DNA of 14,765 nucleotides, taken from the NCBI GenBank assembly GCA_036733165.1, contig DAINBB010000031.1, forward strand, positions 1-14,765, in the 5' to 3' direction. The notes under the pieces were generated by a model that saw only the letters and a program-made list of their open reading frames with translations, ran no database searches and had not been told where the DNA came from. The stretch comes from JAFGGT01 sp036733165 (GTDB lineage: Archaea; Methanobacteriota_B; Thermococci; Methanofastidiosales; NM3). Within the stretch, counting starts at the first letter, position 1, and every line of letters begins with the position of its first letter. Positions 6,780-14,285 of the stretch are shown one piece after another. Made by a program: the position numbers and the translations under genes.

Positions 6780-9464
6780 TCATTCCCATTGTTGAGACCA
6801 GATACATTCAGCAGAACTATGCAACCAGTAACCGAATCCAGGATCAAAGGTGTTGAAATTACCTTGCCACCCCAGTTCCCCGTTTATGTAATGTGAGTAT
6901 TCATACTCGCCCGTTGTGGAGTTCCAACGGTAGACGTAATCTATATTGCCCTCGATGTCACCAAGTGCCGAATGAATGTCCATGCTATTAGTATTTTTCC
7001 AAGATACCAGATTCCAATCAATATATATGTTGATATTTAATGGATCTCCCTCCAGACCTTCGATACTAAGGTCGGATTGGACAGTATCTATGTCATGCAC
7101 CCAGTATCCGTAAAACTCTTCCAATGTTGTGAAGTTGCCCTGCCATCCAAGGCTATCGATGTAATGTGAGTATTCATATGCCTGTTCTACCGGATTCCAT
7201 TTGTATACGTAGTCCAACACATCGGTCAAATCTGCAAAGATAGAGTCTAGGCCTTTGTCCTCCGGAAGGTATCCAAAACTAAAAAGGTTCCATTCGGGCT
7301 TGATGCCATAATTTTGCGTTATTGTTCCATTTTCCACCGTAAGGCTTGACGTGTCAGTTTTACCAGCATAAGTCACGGTGACGGTCCATGTTCCCTCATT
7401 TTCGCTTGTATACGTGGCATTGAACCAGCTCCCTCCCGCACCAGTCTCAATCTCAAATGTCGATGTGCCCGTCACATCGCCAAGGCTGTTGCCCAGTCCG
7501 TCGAAGGCTTCCACACCATATGTGGCAGCGTCCCCCGTATCGATCGATGAAACATCAGGCGACAATACGATGGAGTCCAGGGAACTGATCTTGTTCAGGT
7601 TATATCCATAGACATTCCAATTCCCGTCCCTATTGTCCTCCCATACTACTATTGAATCGGATATTGAGGGTATTTTTTGGTCAGAGGCATCTGAACAGAC
7701 TGTAAACTTAGTGTCGGTTCTAAGATCATATCCATATATGTTTTTGTCATTGTAGTCTTCCCAGACAATATTGGTACCTGACACCTTCGGCCGCCATTGT
7801 TGGTACGGGTCCGTACAAACGGTTGTCTCTACTCGGGTGCGCAGATTGTAGGCATCGATGTCCGGGTAAGCAACTCCATAATCTGACCAACAGACAATGG
7901 TCCCTGAGAAATAAATGTTATTTTGGTCATAGTTTTTTGTGCATACTGGAAATTCAGTGCCAGTTAGGATATCATATCCGTATACATCATCGTTACCATT
8001 TCTGGTTTCTTCCCATATTACAACGCTTCCTGATATTAGAGGGGCAAATTGATCATGCGTTTCAATACAAATCGGGAACTCTGTGCCAGTTGCAAGATCA
8101 TATCCATACACATCCATATTCCCATTTCTGCTATCGTACCATACTATGGTCGTTCCAAATACCCGTGCATAATATTGGTTAGCGGCGTTTGTGCAGACCT
8201 CGAACTCCGTTCCTGAAGCGAGATCATATCCATATATGTCTGAATTGCCATTTCTATCATCATGCCAAGCAACGAGATTGTCTGAAATACTTGGCACGTA
8301 CTGACCGGAAGTGCTTGTGCAGACCTCGAACTCCGTTCCTGAAGCGAGATCATATCCATACACATCCATATTCCCATTCCTGTTATCGTACCATACGACT
8401 GATGTTCCTGAGACACGAGGATAATCTTGGGTATATCCATCAAGGCAAATGCTGAATTCTGTATCATTTACCGAAAGGTCATATGCGTAGATGTCAACAT
8501 AGGCCTCCAACGTGTCACACTTCCAGTTCCATTCCTCCCATACCACCATGGTTCCGGAGATAGATGGCATTTTTTGGTCTGAGGAATCCACGCGAATTGG
8601 AAATTCTGTGTCTGTCCTTAGGTCATATCCGTATAGATCGTAGTAAAACCCGTTCCTGAGGTCCCGCCAAACCACGGTCACACCTGAGATGTCCGCCTCT
8701 TCCTGATCAGAGGGATCTGTACATATTGGAAACTCTATTTTAGAGATCAGGTCATATCCATACACATCCCAATTGCCATTCCGGAAGTCTTCCCAGATCA
8801 CCGTTGTGCCAGAGATGGAAGGATTCGCCTGTTCATAGGGGTCGATGCAGATCGGGAATTCTGTTCCCGAAATCAGGTCATATCCGTATATGTCCCAGTT
8901 CCCGTTCCTTGAATCCTTCCATACCACGAAAGTTCCACAAACATCTGGGGTCTCTTGATTGTATGGATTGTAACTTATTTGGATTTCCGTGCCTGTGGCG
9001 ATCTCATAACCATATATGTCATTATTTACATTCCTTGAATCCTGCCATACGACAACATTCCCTGAAATGGCTGGACAGGTCTGATTGTACGTGTCAGTGC
9101 ATATGGAAAACTCGGTGTTCGTTGTAAGGTCATATCCATAGATGTTCTCAAGTCCGCCATCCCGAAAGTCTGTCCAAACCACGGTCGCCTCCGAGATTTG
9201 CGGATCCATTTGAATTGCGGCATCCGTGCATATGGGAAATTCAACTCCCCTTGCATAGTCATATCCATAAATATCGTATTGGGTGCCGTTCCTTGAGTCC
9301 ATCCATACGGCTATGGTGCCCGATACTGATGGACGGAGTTGATTTGAATCATCGGTACATACTGGAAATTCCCCTCTAAAGGATGAAACTGGAAATGGTA
9401 GTAGGATTAAGATAATCATTATTATAATAGATATTTGAAAGAAACCATGACCAAAACGTCTCAC
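6780..9464 (-). CDS. Secreted/surface protein: 14 TolB-like beta-propeller repeats, Ig-like domain, duplicated WNLVS/GYW module
   Basis: The product is 894 aa from a GTG start at 9464; a TAA lies four codons upstream, so no earlier start is possible. Residues 1-29 are a signal peptide (basic MRRFGHG, hydrophobic core from about 9 to 25, then PVSSF). Residues 31-628 are 14 repeats of about 42 residues of the form EFxICTDxxxQxxPxISGTxVVWxDxRNGNxDIYGYDLxTGT, like the TolB/YVTN-type repeats of archaeal surface proteins. Residues 629-720 form an Ig-like domain (LDSIVLSPDVSSIDTGDAA, then GTWTVTVTYAG). Residues 721-894 are the same double module found at the end of the protein at 2-2682. There is no C-terminal membrane helix. 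The repeat number fits two seven-bladed propellers. A binding or adhesion role is inferred; no enzyme motif is visible. Confidence 0.9.
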   Translation of the reverse strand: MRRFGHGFFQISIIIMIILILLPFPVSSFRGEFPVCTDDSNQLRPSVSGTIAVWMDSRNGTQYDIYGYDYARGVEFPICTDAAIQMDPQISEATVVWTDFRDGGLENIYGYDLTTNTEFSICTDTYNQTCPAISGNVVVWQDSRNVNNDIYGYEIATGTEIQISYNPYNQETPDVCGTFVVWKDSRNGNWDIYGYDLISGTEFPICIDPYEQANPSISGTTVIWEDFRNGNWDVYGYDLISKIEFPICTDPSDQEEADISGVTVVWRDLRNGFYYDLYGYDLRTDTEFPIRVDSSDQKMPSISGTMVVWEEWNWKCDTLEAYVDIYAYDLSVNDTEFSICLDGYTQDYPRVSGTSVVWYDNRNGNMDVYGYDLASGTEFEVCTSTSGQYVPSISDNLVAWHDDRNGNSDIYGYDLASGTEFEVCTNAANQYYARVFGTTIVWYDSRNGNMDVYGYDLATGTEFPICIETHDQFAPLISGSVVIWEETRNGNDDVYGYDILTGTEFPVCTKNYDQNNIYFSGTIVCWSDYGVAYPDIDAYNLRTRVETTVCTDPYQQWRPKVSGTNIVWEDYNDKNIYGYDLRTDTKFTVCSDASDQKIPSISDSIVVWEDNRDGNWNVYGYNLNKISSLDSIVLSPDVSSIDTGDAATYGVEAFDGLGNSLGDVTGTSTFEIETGAGGSWFNATYTSENEGTWTVTVTYAGKTDTSSLTVENGTITQNYGIKPEWNLFSFGYLPEDKGLDSIFADLTDVLDYVYKWNPVEQAYEYSHYIDSLGWQGNFTTLEEFYGYWVHDIDTVQSDLSIEGLEGDPLNINIYIDWNLVSWKNTNSMDIHSALGDIEGNIDYVYRWNSTTGEYEYSHYINGELGWQGNFNTFDPGFGYWLHSSAECIWSQQWE
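6783..7304 (-). other. Duplicated C-terminal module, homologous to 2161-2679
   Basis: Residues 721-894 of the propeller protein. Half 1 has EWNLFSF, LDYVYKWN, AYEYSHY, LGWQGNF and FYGYWVH; half 2 has DWNLVSW, IDYVYRWN, EYEYSHY, LGWQGNF and FGYWLH. The two halves are linked by SIEGLEGDPLNIN, matching NIEAVPEDPSDIN in the other protein. Codons for the conserved YEYSHY differ between the two genes, so the protein sequence is under selection rather than freshly copied. Confidence 0.85.
7581..9374 (-). repeat. 14 tandem 42-codon propeller repeats
   Basis: The repeats encode residues 31-628 of the surface protein. Most units are diverged, but neighbours in the middle are very close: 8189-8234 and 8315-8360 are identical over 46 bp, 126 bp apart (42 codons), and blocks near 8095-8130 and 8347-8380 are nearly identical. 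This suggests recent unit duplication or gene conversion. Twelve of the 14 units carry a Cys at the same place (ICTD and variants); units 4 and 7 do not. Confidence 0.88.
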
Positions 9465-9485
9465 TGTACTTATTATTTTTTATTA

Positions 9486-9493
9486 TTATATAA
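9486..9493 (-). promoter_or_regulatory. TATA box of the propeller-protein gene, leaderless GTG start predicted
   Basis: The minus strand reads TTATATAA, centred about 26 nt before the GTG at 9464, with no ribosome site between. This supports both the GTG start and a leaderless mRNA. It lies in the 54-bp spacer after truA, where a short T run (TTTTT, about 9506-9510) may end the truA transcript. Confidence 0.55.
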
Positions 9494-9518
9494 TACCTTT
9501 GATAGAAAAATCGATTCT

Positions 9519-10310
9519 TTACAAGCCAGGGAGCATATATGAGCTGATTCTTTTTTCCAATATTGCCCTACTTCTCTTATCTTCATAATGGTTATACATC
9601 GACTCGAACCCGCTTTTCACCTCTTCGAGATGCAGGTCGGAATCCATACCGTATAGGATGAGATTTAAGGGACTTGCAGGTTTTATCTTGGCAGATGTCC
9701 TATTTTCAAGCATTGATATTATATCCTCCATGCCCAATTCACCATTCAAATTCATTATGAAGGCGTTTGCTATCCTCCTGCACATTTGCCATAGGAATCC
9801 TCTTCCTTTGAACTGGAGTGTTATTACATCATCCCCGTATAAAAAATCGATATCGATCACCCTCACGGGTTCCTTTGCCGGATTGATTTTGGAAAATGCC
9901 GAGAAGTCATGGGTACCCGAGAAAACTTTACATAATAATGTAATGTTCTCCTTGCCAAAGTCATCGTTTATAAGATGATAGTGATAGGTCTTATCCACTT
10001 TTCCATGGAACTCTTGAGGTGAATATCCAGTTATCCATATGTCGTTTAACAGGTCGTTCATCCTGTCGAGACGATTGTTCGCAAGTAGGTCTGAATTATT
10101 GCCGCAGACTATGTTGAGCAGATTCTGTCTGGCTGAAACACCCTTGTCGGTCCTTGACGCCATTCTGAAGACATCAAGCTCACTCGTATCCTTGATGTAT
10201 CCAGTCTTAATCAAGACATCTAGAATATCGTTCTCAACAGTTCTGAGGTCTGGTTGTCGCTGGGAGCCGAAGAAATGACTTCCATCATAGGCTATCCTCA
10301 GACAGGGCAT
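9519..10310 (-). CDS. truA: tRNA pseudouridine synthase TruA (tRNA positions 38-40)
   Basis: Isomerises uridine to pseudouridine in the anticodon stem-loop of tRNAs. The 263-aa product has the N-terminal TruA motif (LRIAYDGSHFFGSQRQP, residues 4-20) and the catalytic loop SRTDKGVSA (52-60) with the catalytic Asp55. Later family segments are also present: TYHYHL, the FSGTHDFSAFSK region, and FKGRGFLWQMCRRI before the C-terminal part. The length is typical of archaeal TruA. The start is an ATG at 10310 with a TATA box 26 nt upstream and no ribosome site, so the mRNA is probably leaderless. It follows the small wHTH gene by 40 bp but seems to have its own promoter. Confidence 0.95.
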   Translation of the reverse strand: MPCLRIAYDGSHFFGSQRQPDLRTVENDILDVLIKTGYIKDTSELDVFRMASRTDKGVSARQNLLNIVCGNNSDLLANNRLDRMNDLLNDIWITGYSPQEFHGKVDKTYHYHLINDDFGKENITLLCKVFSGTHDFSAFSKINPAKEPVRVIDIDFLYGDDVITLQFKGRGFLWQMCRRIANAFIMNLNGELGMEDIISMLENRTSAKIKPASPLNLILYGMDSDLHLEEVKSGFESMYNHYEDKRSRAILEKRISSYMLPGL

Positions 10311-10332
10311 AAAGATACTATTCCAAAGGACA

Positions 10333-10340
10333 GATAAATA
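10333..10340 (-). promoter_or_regulatory. TATA box of truA, leaderless start predicted
   Basis: The minus strand reads TATTTATC, centred about 26 nt before the truA ATG at 10310. It lies in the 40-bp spacer after the upstream gene. Confidence 0.5.
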
Positions 10341-10350
10341 TTGCCATTAC

Positions 10351-10620
10351 CTATCCTGCAATCTCTATCCTCCTATTTGAGAGGGCCTTGAGCCCCTGTT
10401 CCCTTATCTTAAGGAGAAAGCTCGAGCCTTCCGACCTTTTTCCCCTGGCCCTGAAGACATATCCGTTATGGACAAGCTTTTCGACATAGGGAATCAATTC
10501 ATCCAAGGGCGTATTTAGCTCACTTCGCAGTTCACCCGATGACACAGGCATATCCGGGTCCCTGTCATGGTGTTCCTTTAGTATCCTGAGAATCGAGATA
10601 TATACCAACTGCCCTGACAT
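10351..10620 (-). CDS. Small winged-helix-like protein, unknown function
   Basis: An 89-aa product if the ATG at 10620 is used; this start has a good ribosome site (AGGTGGGAG, then TTTA, ATG). The frame runs on to 10683, but that extension is AT-rich promoter-like sequence and is probably untranslated. The residue pattern fits a winged helix: an N-terminal helix (VYISILRILKEHH), a helix-turn-helix (SSGELRSELNTPLDELIPYVEKLVHNGYV) and a wing (FRARGKRSEGSSFLLKIREQG), as in archaeal DNA-binding proteins that read ligands or promoters. It has no cysteines or obvious ligand domain. Its neighbours (truA downstream, a carboxylase operon upstream) give no clear target. The gene is probably real; its role is unknown. 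Confidence 0.7.
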   Translation of the reverse strand: MSGQLVYISILRILKEHHDRDPDMPVSSGELRSELNTPLDELIPYVEKLVHNGYVFRARGKRSEGSSFLLKIREQGLKALSNRRIEIAG

Positions 10621-10702
10621 TAAACTCCCACCTGTTGTATCTATATCAGGGGACAAATAATAAGATATTGATAAAAATATCATATGTTTATAAAAGATAA
10701 TT

Positions 10703-10735
10703 TAAAAATAAGAGATAAAGGGTTTTTACACCCTT
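10703..10735 (-). terminator. Stem-loop and T-run after the carboxylase operon
   Basis: On the minus strand AAGGGT and ACCCTT (10735-10730 and 10723-10718) form a 6-bp stem around GTAAAA. This overlaps the accC stop codon and is followed by TATCTCTTATTTTT. It is a plausible transcription end for the three-gene operon. The rest of the 105-bp spacer up to 10620 is AT-rich and probably holds the promoter of the small wHTH gene. Confidence 0.45.
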
Positions 10736-12303
10736 CGCTTGTTCTTGAGGTCCATCAGGTCAAGCCTGCCCGCCATGCCCCATATGTTCGTGACACCGCC
10801 GGCCTCCGGTTTACTTCCAAGGGATCCGCCCTTCTTCATCTGGGCGACGATTGCGGCCGCTATGGCGGCCAGCTTGTCGTTCCCGAGACCCTCGGCTTCC
10901 CTCTTCGCGAGCTCGGCAGCCTTCTCTTCCTCGATCTGCTGCTTCATCTTGTCGACGAACTTTGACCTGGCCATGTAACCCGTGTCGAAGTTGCCGCTGA
11001 CGAAGTCTGGATTGCCCATCATCCTCTTGTGAAGGTCGATCGTGGTCTTGACGCCTTGGATCATGAACTCGCCAAGGGCCCTTTTGACCCTGGTTATGCA
11101 CTTGTTCCTGTCCTCGTCCCACACGATGAGCTTTGCTATCATCGAGTCATAGAAAGGAGATATCTGGAATCCCTTGAACGCTGCGGAATCGACCCTTATT
11201 CCGGGTCCCCCGGGCGCCTCGTAGGTACTGACAGTCCCTGGTGTCGGAATGAAGTCGTTCAGCGGGTCCTCCGCGTTGATCCTGCATTCCATGGCATGTC
11301 CCTTGAACTTTATGTCTTCCTGGTTCCATTCGAGCTTCCTTCCCATGGCCACCTCGATCTGGGCCCTGAGTATGTCGGTGTTCGTCACCATCTCCGAAAC
11401 ACAGTGTTCCACCTGTATACGGGTGTTCATCTCCATGAAGTAGAACTTGCCGTCCTTGAAGATGAACTCGACAGTGCCGGCGGACGTGTAATCGGCAGCC
11501 ACTGCAGCCCTCACACCAGCGTTCCTTATCTCTTCCTGAAGCTCAGGATTGTTCAGGAGCGCCGGCGATGGAGCCTCCTCGATAAGCTTCTGATTTCTCC
11601 TCTGGATGGAGCAGTCCCTCTCACCAAAATGCAGGGCCTTGCCATGCTCATCGCAAAGGATCTGTACCTCTATGTGCCTTGGGTCGATGATGAACTTCTC
11701 AAGATATACCTCGGGATGCGCGAAGGCCACTGCGCCTTCCCTTTGCGCAGCCTCGAAGTTGGACATGAACTCCTCTTCCTTCCAGACGATACGCATTCCC
11801 TTTCCGCCACCACCATAGGCGGCCTTGATTATCACTGGGAAGCCTATCTCCTTGGCTACGGAAAGGGCCTCTGTCGCGTCCTCGACCACACCTTTGGAAC
11901 CTGGCACCGTCGGCACCTTGTTCTTTATCACGGTCGCCTTGGCAACGTCCTTGACACCCATCTTCGCGATGGCACCGCTGCTCGGGCCTATGAACTTTAT
12001 ACCCTCGCTCTCACAGGCCTTTGCGAAATCGATGCTCTCTGCCAGGAAACCGTATCCTGGGTGTATGGCATCAACATCGGCGGCCTTGGCTGTCTCTATG
12101 AGCCTTGGGATGTTGAGGTATGACTCCGTTGGCATCGGGGCCCCTATGCAGTAGGACTCGTCGGCCATCTTCACTGCAAGTGAGTTCTTATCGGCCTCTG
12201 AGTACACTGCCACGGTCTTGAGATCGAGTTCTCTGCAGGCCCTGAAGACCCTTACTGCGATCTCTCCCCTGTTGGCACACATTACTTTTTCGAATTCTCC
12301 CAT
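10726..12303 (-). CDS. accC: Biotin carboxylase subunit of an acyl-CoA carboxylase, with extra C-terminal tail
   Basis: Carboxylates the biotin of the carrier protein using ATP and bicarbonate. The frame begins at GTG 12312, but the ATG at 12303 has the site AGGTGATA in front of it, giving 525 aa. The ATP-grasp fold is complete: N-terminal VMCANRGEIAVRVFRA, glycine-rich loop GGGGKGM (164-170), HFGERDCSIQRR (225-236) and EMNTRIQVEH (291-300). Usually Pro follows that His; here it is Cys301. The core ends near residue 445 (FDTGYM). About 80 further residues follow: a charged helix (KMKQQIEEEKAAELAKREAE), an Ala-rich stretch (LAAIAAAIVAQM, 478-489), a Gly/Ser/Pro linker and NIWGMAGRLDLMDLKNKRR. 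Bacterial AccC lacks this tail. It is the last gene of the operon, 20 nt after the biotin carrier gene. Confidence 0.94.
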   Translation of the reverse strand: MGEFEKVMCANRGEIAVRVFRACRELDLKTVAVYSEADKNSLAVKMADESYCIGAPMPTESYLNIPRLIETAKAADVDAIHPGYGFLAESIDFAKACESEGIKFIGPSSGAIAKMGVKDVAKATVIKNKVPTVPGSKGVVEDATEALSVAKEIGFPVIIKAAYGGGGKGMRIVWKEEEFMSNFEAAQREGAVAFAHPEVYLEKFIIDPRHIEVQILCDEHGKALHFGERDCSIQRRNQKLIEEAPSPALLNNPELQEEIRNAGVRAAVAADYTSAGTVEFIFKDGKFYFMEMNTRIQVEHCVSEMVTNTDILRAQIEVAMGRKLEWNQEDIKFKGHAMECRINAEDPLNDFIPTPGTVSTYEAPGGPGIRVDSAAFKGFQISPFYDSMIAKLIVWDEDRNKCITRVKRALGEFMIQGVKTTIDLHKRMMGNPDFVSGNFDTGYMARSKFVDKMKQQIEEEKAAELAKREAEGLGNDKLAAIAAAIVAQMKKGGSLGSKPEAGGVTNIWGMAGRLDLMDLKNKRRV

Positions 12304-12323
12304 TGTTATCACCTAGGAGCATT

Positions 12324-12704
12324 CTACTCCAATACTATGAGCACATCGTCAATGTCAACTGAATCGTTCGGCTGAGTGTTGATCTCCTTGACCTTGCCGT
12401 CGGCTGTTGCCTCGATCTCGTTCTCCATCTTCATGGCCACGATCGTGCAGACGACATCTCCTGTCTTGACCTCGTCTCCAACACAGCAGTTGATCTTCGT
12501 GACAACGCCCTGTATTGGCGACACAACGGTCTTTCCGCCATCTCCGGACTTTTTCTTACCCTTCTTCTCAGCCTTCTGGACCTCTTCTTGGGCAAATATC
12601 TCGTATTCCTTTCCAGCTACTGCAATCTTGAACATGTTGCTGCCCAGGTCCTCAGCGTTAACCTCTAATGATTCGTCACCTATCTTAATGTTAAACTTCC
12701 TCAT
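12324..12704 (-). CDS. Biotin carboxyl carrier protein (biotinyl domain)
   Basis: Carries the carboxyl group on a biotin arm between the biotin carboxylase and the carboxyltransferase. I use the ATG at 12704 (126 aa), preceded by AAGGGGTG; the frame extends only three codons further, to a GTG at 12713. Residues 1-40 form the small N-terminal region typical of decarboxylase-type carriers (RKFNIKIGDESLEV, then GKEYEIFA). A short Lys-rich linker (44-58) follows, then the biotinyl domain (59-126) with the attachment motif AMKM (Lys92), 34 residues from the C-terminus as usual. Two adjacent cysteines (73-74) and Cys86 are less common in this domain. It lies 12 nt after the carboxyltransferase stop, in the middle of the operon. 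Confidence 0.95.
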   Translation of the reverse strand: MRKFNIKIGDESLEVNAEDLGSNMFKIAVAGKEYEIFAQEEVQKAEKKGKKKSGDGGKTVVSPIQGVVTKINCCVGDEVKTGDVVCTIVAMKMENEIEATADGKVKEINTQPNDSVDIDDVLIVLE

Positions 12705-12716
12705 ATTGCACACCCC

Positions 12717-14285
12717 TTATACTGGCATATTTCCATGCTTCTTGGATGGTCTTGCCTCCCTCTTGGTCGCAAGGCATTCCAGAGCAGAGATGATCTTTGG
12801 CCTCAGGTCCGAAGCTGCTATGACCTCGTCCACATATCCCCTTGCTGCGGCTATGTATGGTGTCGCGAACTTCTCCCTGTACTCATCTCCCTTTACCTTT
12901 CTCCTGTCTATGTATTCTTTGCTCAGGTATTCGACACCACCCTCCATGAGCTCCCTCCTGTGGATGATGTTTGCCGCGCCCTCAGGGCCCATAACGGCGA
13001 TCTCGGTAGTTGGGAGTGCGTATGCTATGTCTGCGCCCAAATGTTTTGAACACATCCCTATGTATGCTCCGCCGTACGCCTTCCTGACGAATATCGTGAT
13101 CTTAGGCACGGTCGCCTCGGAATATGCATAAAGCAGCTTTGCACCATGCCTTATGATGCCGCCATGTTCCTGGGATGTACCGGGAAGATAACCGGGGACG
13201 TCCACGAACGAAACGAGCGGTATGTTGAAAGCGTCACAGAATCTGATGAATCCGGCGGCCTTGTCCGATGAGTCTATGTCAAGGCATCCTGCCAGGACCT
13301 TTGCCTGATTTGCTATGATTCCGACAGGTCTTCCATTCATCCTTCCGAATCCAACGACTATGTTCATGGCGTACATCTCATGCACCTCGAAGAAATCGCC
13401 GTTGTCCACTACGGATGCTATGACCTTCTTGATGTCATACGGCTTCTGTGGGTTAGCAGGTATGATCTCATTCAACTCTGGGTCCGTCCTGAACGGGTCG
13501 TCATTGCATTCGGCCTGCGGCGGGTCCTCCAGATTGTTTGATGGCAGGAATCCTAACAGTTCCCTTATGGATGCCAGGCACTCGTCCTCGTCCTCGCAGA
13601 CAAAGTGTGCCATACCTGACTTCTTTCCGTGGACCATGGCCCCGCCAAGATCTTCGAAGGAAACATCCTCTGAGAGCACTTCCTTGACGACCTCAGGCCC
13701 AGTGATGAACATGTAGGAAAGATCTTTTACCATAAATATGAAGTCTCCGATGGATGGGGAGTATACGGCCCCTCCCGCGCATGGGCCCAAGATGGCCGTT
13801 ATCTGCGGGACCACACCAGAGTAGATAGTGTTCCTGTAGAATATGTCACCGTATCCCTTGAGAGAGTCGACACCCTCCTGTATCCTGGCCCCACCTGAGT
13901 CGTTGAGGCCGATCAAAGGCGCCCCCATCTTGCCTGCCAGGTCTAGGAGCCTAGCTATCTTGTCGGCATGCACCTCACCAAGGGAGCCACCCATAACTGT
14001 GAAGTCCTGGGCATAAACATAGACCAGCTTTCCGTCGATTGTACCGTATCCTGTCACCACACCATCAGCAGGCACCTCTTTGCCATCCATGCCGAACTCT
14101 CTGGCCCTGTGACTCCTGAATAGGCCAATTTCCTGGAATGTACCTGGGTCTAGAAGCTTGTCAAGCCTTTCCCTCGCTGTCAATTTACCCTTGTCATGCT
14201 GGGCTGCAATCCTTTGTTCCCCTCCCCCCATTTGAAGGGATGAACGCTTTTCCTGCAATTCTTTAATCTTCTCCTCTATTGACAA
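12717..14285 (-). CDS. pccB: Carboxyltransferase subunit, propionyl-CoA/methylmalonyl-CoA type (PccB/MmdA family)
   Basis: Transfers carboxyl between biotin and an acyl-CoA such as propionyl-CoA or acetyl-CoA. The 522-aa length is typical. It contains both crotonase-fold halves: the first with GGSLGEVHADKI, NDSGGARIQEG (128-138) and the oxyanion segment GPCAGGAVYSPS (167-178); the second with VDVPGYLPG (361-369), the oxyanion segment RKAYGGAYIGM (401-411) and PTTEIAVMGPEGAANI. The family ending KKHGNMPV is present. The start is TTG at 14285: an in-frame TAA directly precedes it and GGAGG stands 7 nt before it, so the start is well fixed. First gene of the operon with the biotin carrier and biotin carboxylase. 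No membrane decarboxylase subunit is visible, so a cytoplasmic carboxylase is the simpler reading. Confidence 0.94.
   Translation of the reverse strand: MSIEEKIKELQEKRSSLQMGGGEQRIAAQHDKGKLTARERLDKLLDPGTFQEIGLFRSHRAREFGMDGKEVPADGVVTGYGTIDGKLVYVYAQDFTVMGGSLGEVHADKIARLLDLAGKMGAPLIGLNDSGGARIQEGVDSLKGYGDIFYRNTIYSGVVPQITAILGPCAGGAVYSPSIGDFIFMVKDLSYMFITGPEVVKEVLSEDVSFEDLGGAMVHGKKSGMAHFVCEDEDECLASIRELLGFLPSNNLEDPPQAECNDDPFRTDPELNEIIPANPQKPYDIKKVIASVVDNGDFFEVHEMYAMNIVVGFGRMNGRPVGIIANQAKVLAGCLDIDSSDKAAGFIRFCDAFNIPLVSFVDVPGYLPGTSQEHGGIIRHGAKLLYAYSEATVPKITIFVRKAYGGAYIGMCSKHLGADIAYALPTTEIAVMGPEGAANIIHRRELMEGGVEYLSKEYIDRRKVKGDEYREKFATPYIAAARGYVDEVIAASDLRPKIISALECLATKREARPSKKHGNMPV

Noticed and set aside
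7581..9374. CRISPR-like array suggested by regularly spaced similar DNA
   Set aside because: The 126-bp periodicity is in frame, covers the whole unit and encodes propeller blades; there are no short identical repeats with unique spacers.
11029..12123. Long open frame of 364 codons on the plus strand opposite accC
   Set aside because: It is the mirror of a clearly conserved biotin carboxylase gene with strong codon bias; the translation shows no recognisable domain and has no ribosome site or promoter.
12376..13131. 251-codon plus-strand frame opposite the biotin carrier and carboxyltransferase genes
   Set aside because: It spans two well-supported genes on the other strand and its hydrophobic pattern only reflects their reverse codons.
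12717..14285. Assignment as the alpha subunit of a sodium-pumping methylmalonyl-CoA decarboxylase
   Set aside because: No membrane beta subunit is present and a biotin carboxylase is in the same operon, which fits a carboxylase better; kept only as an alternative.
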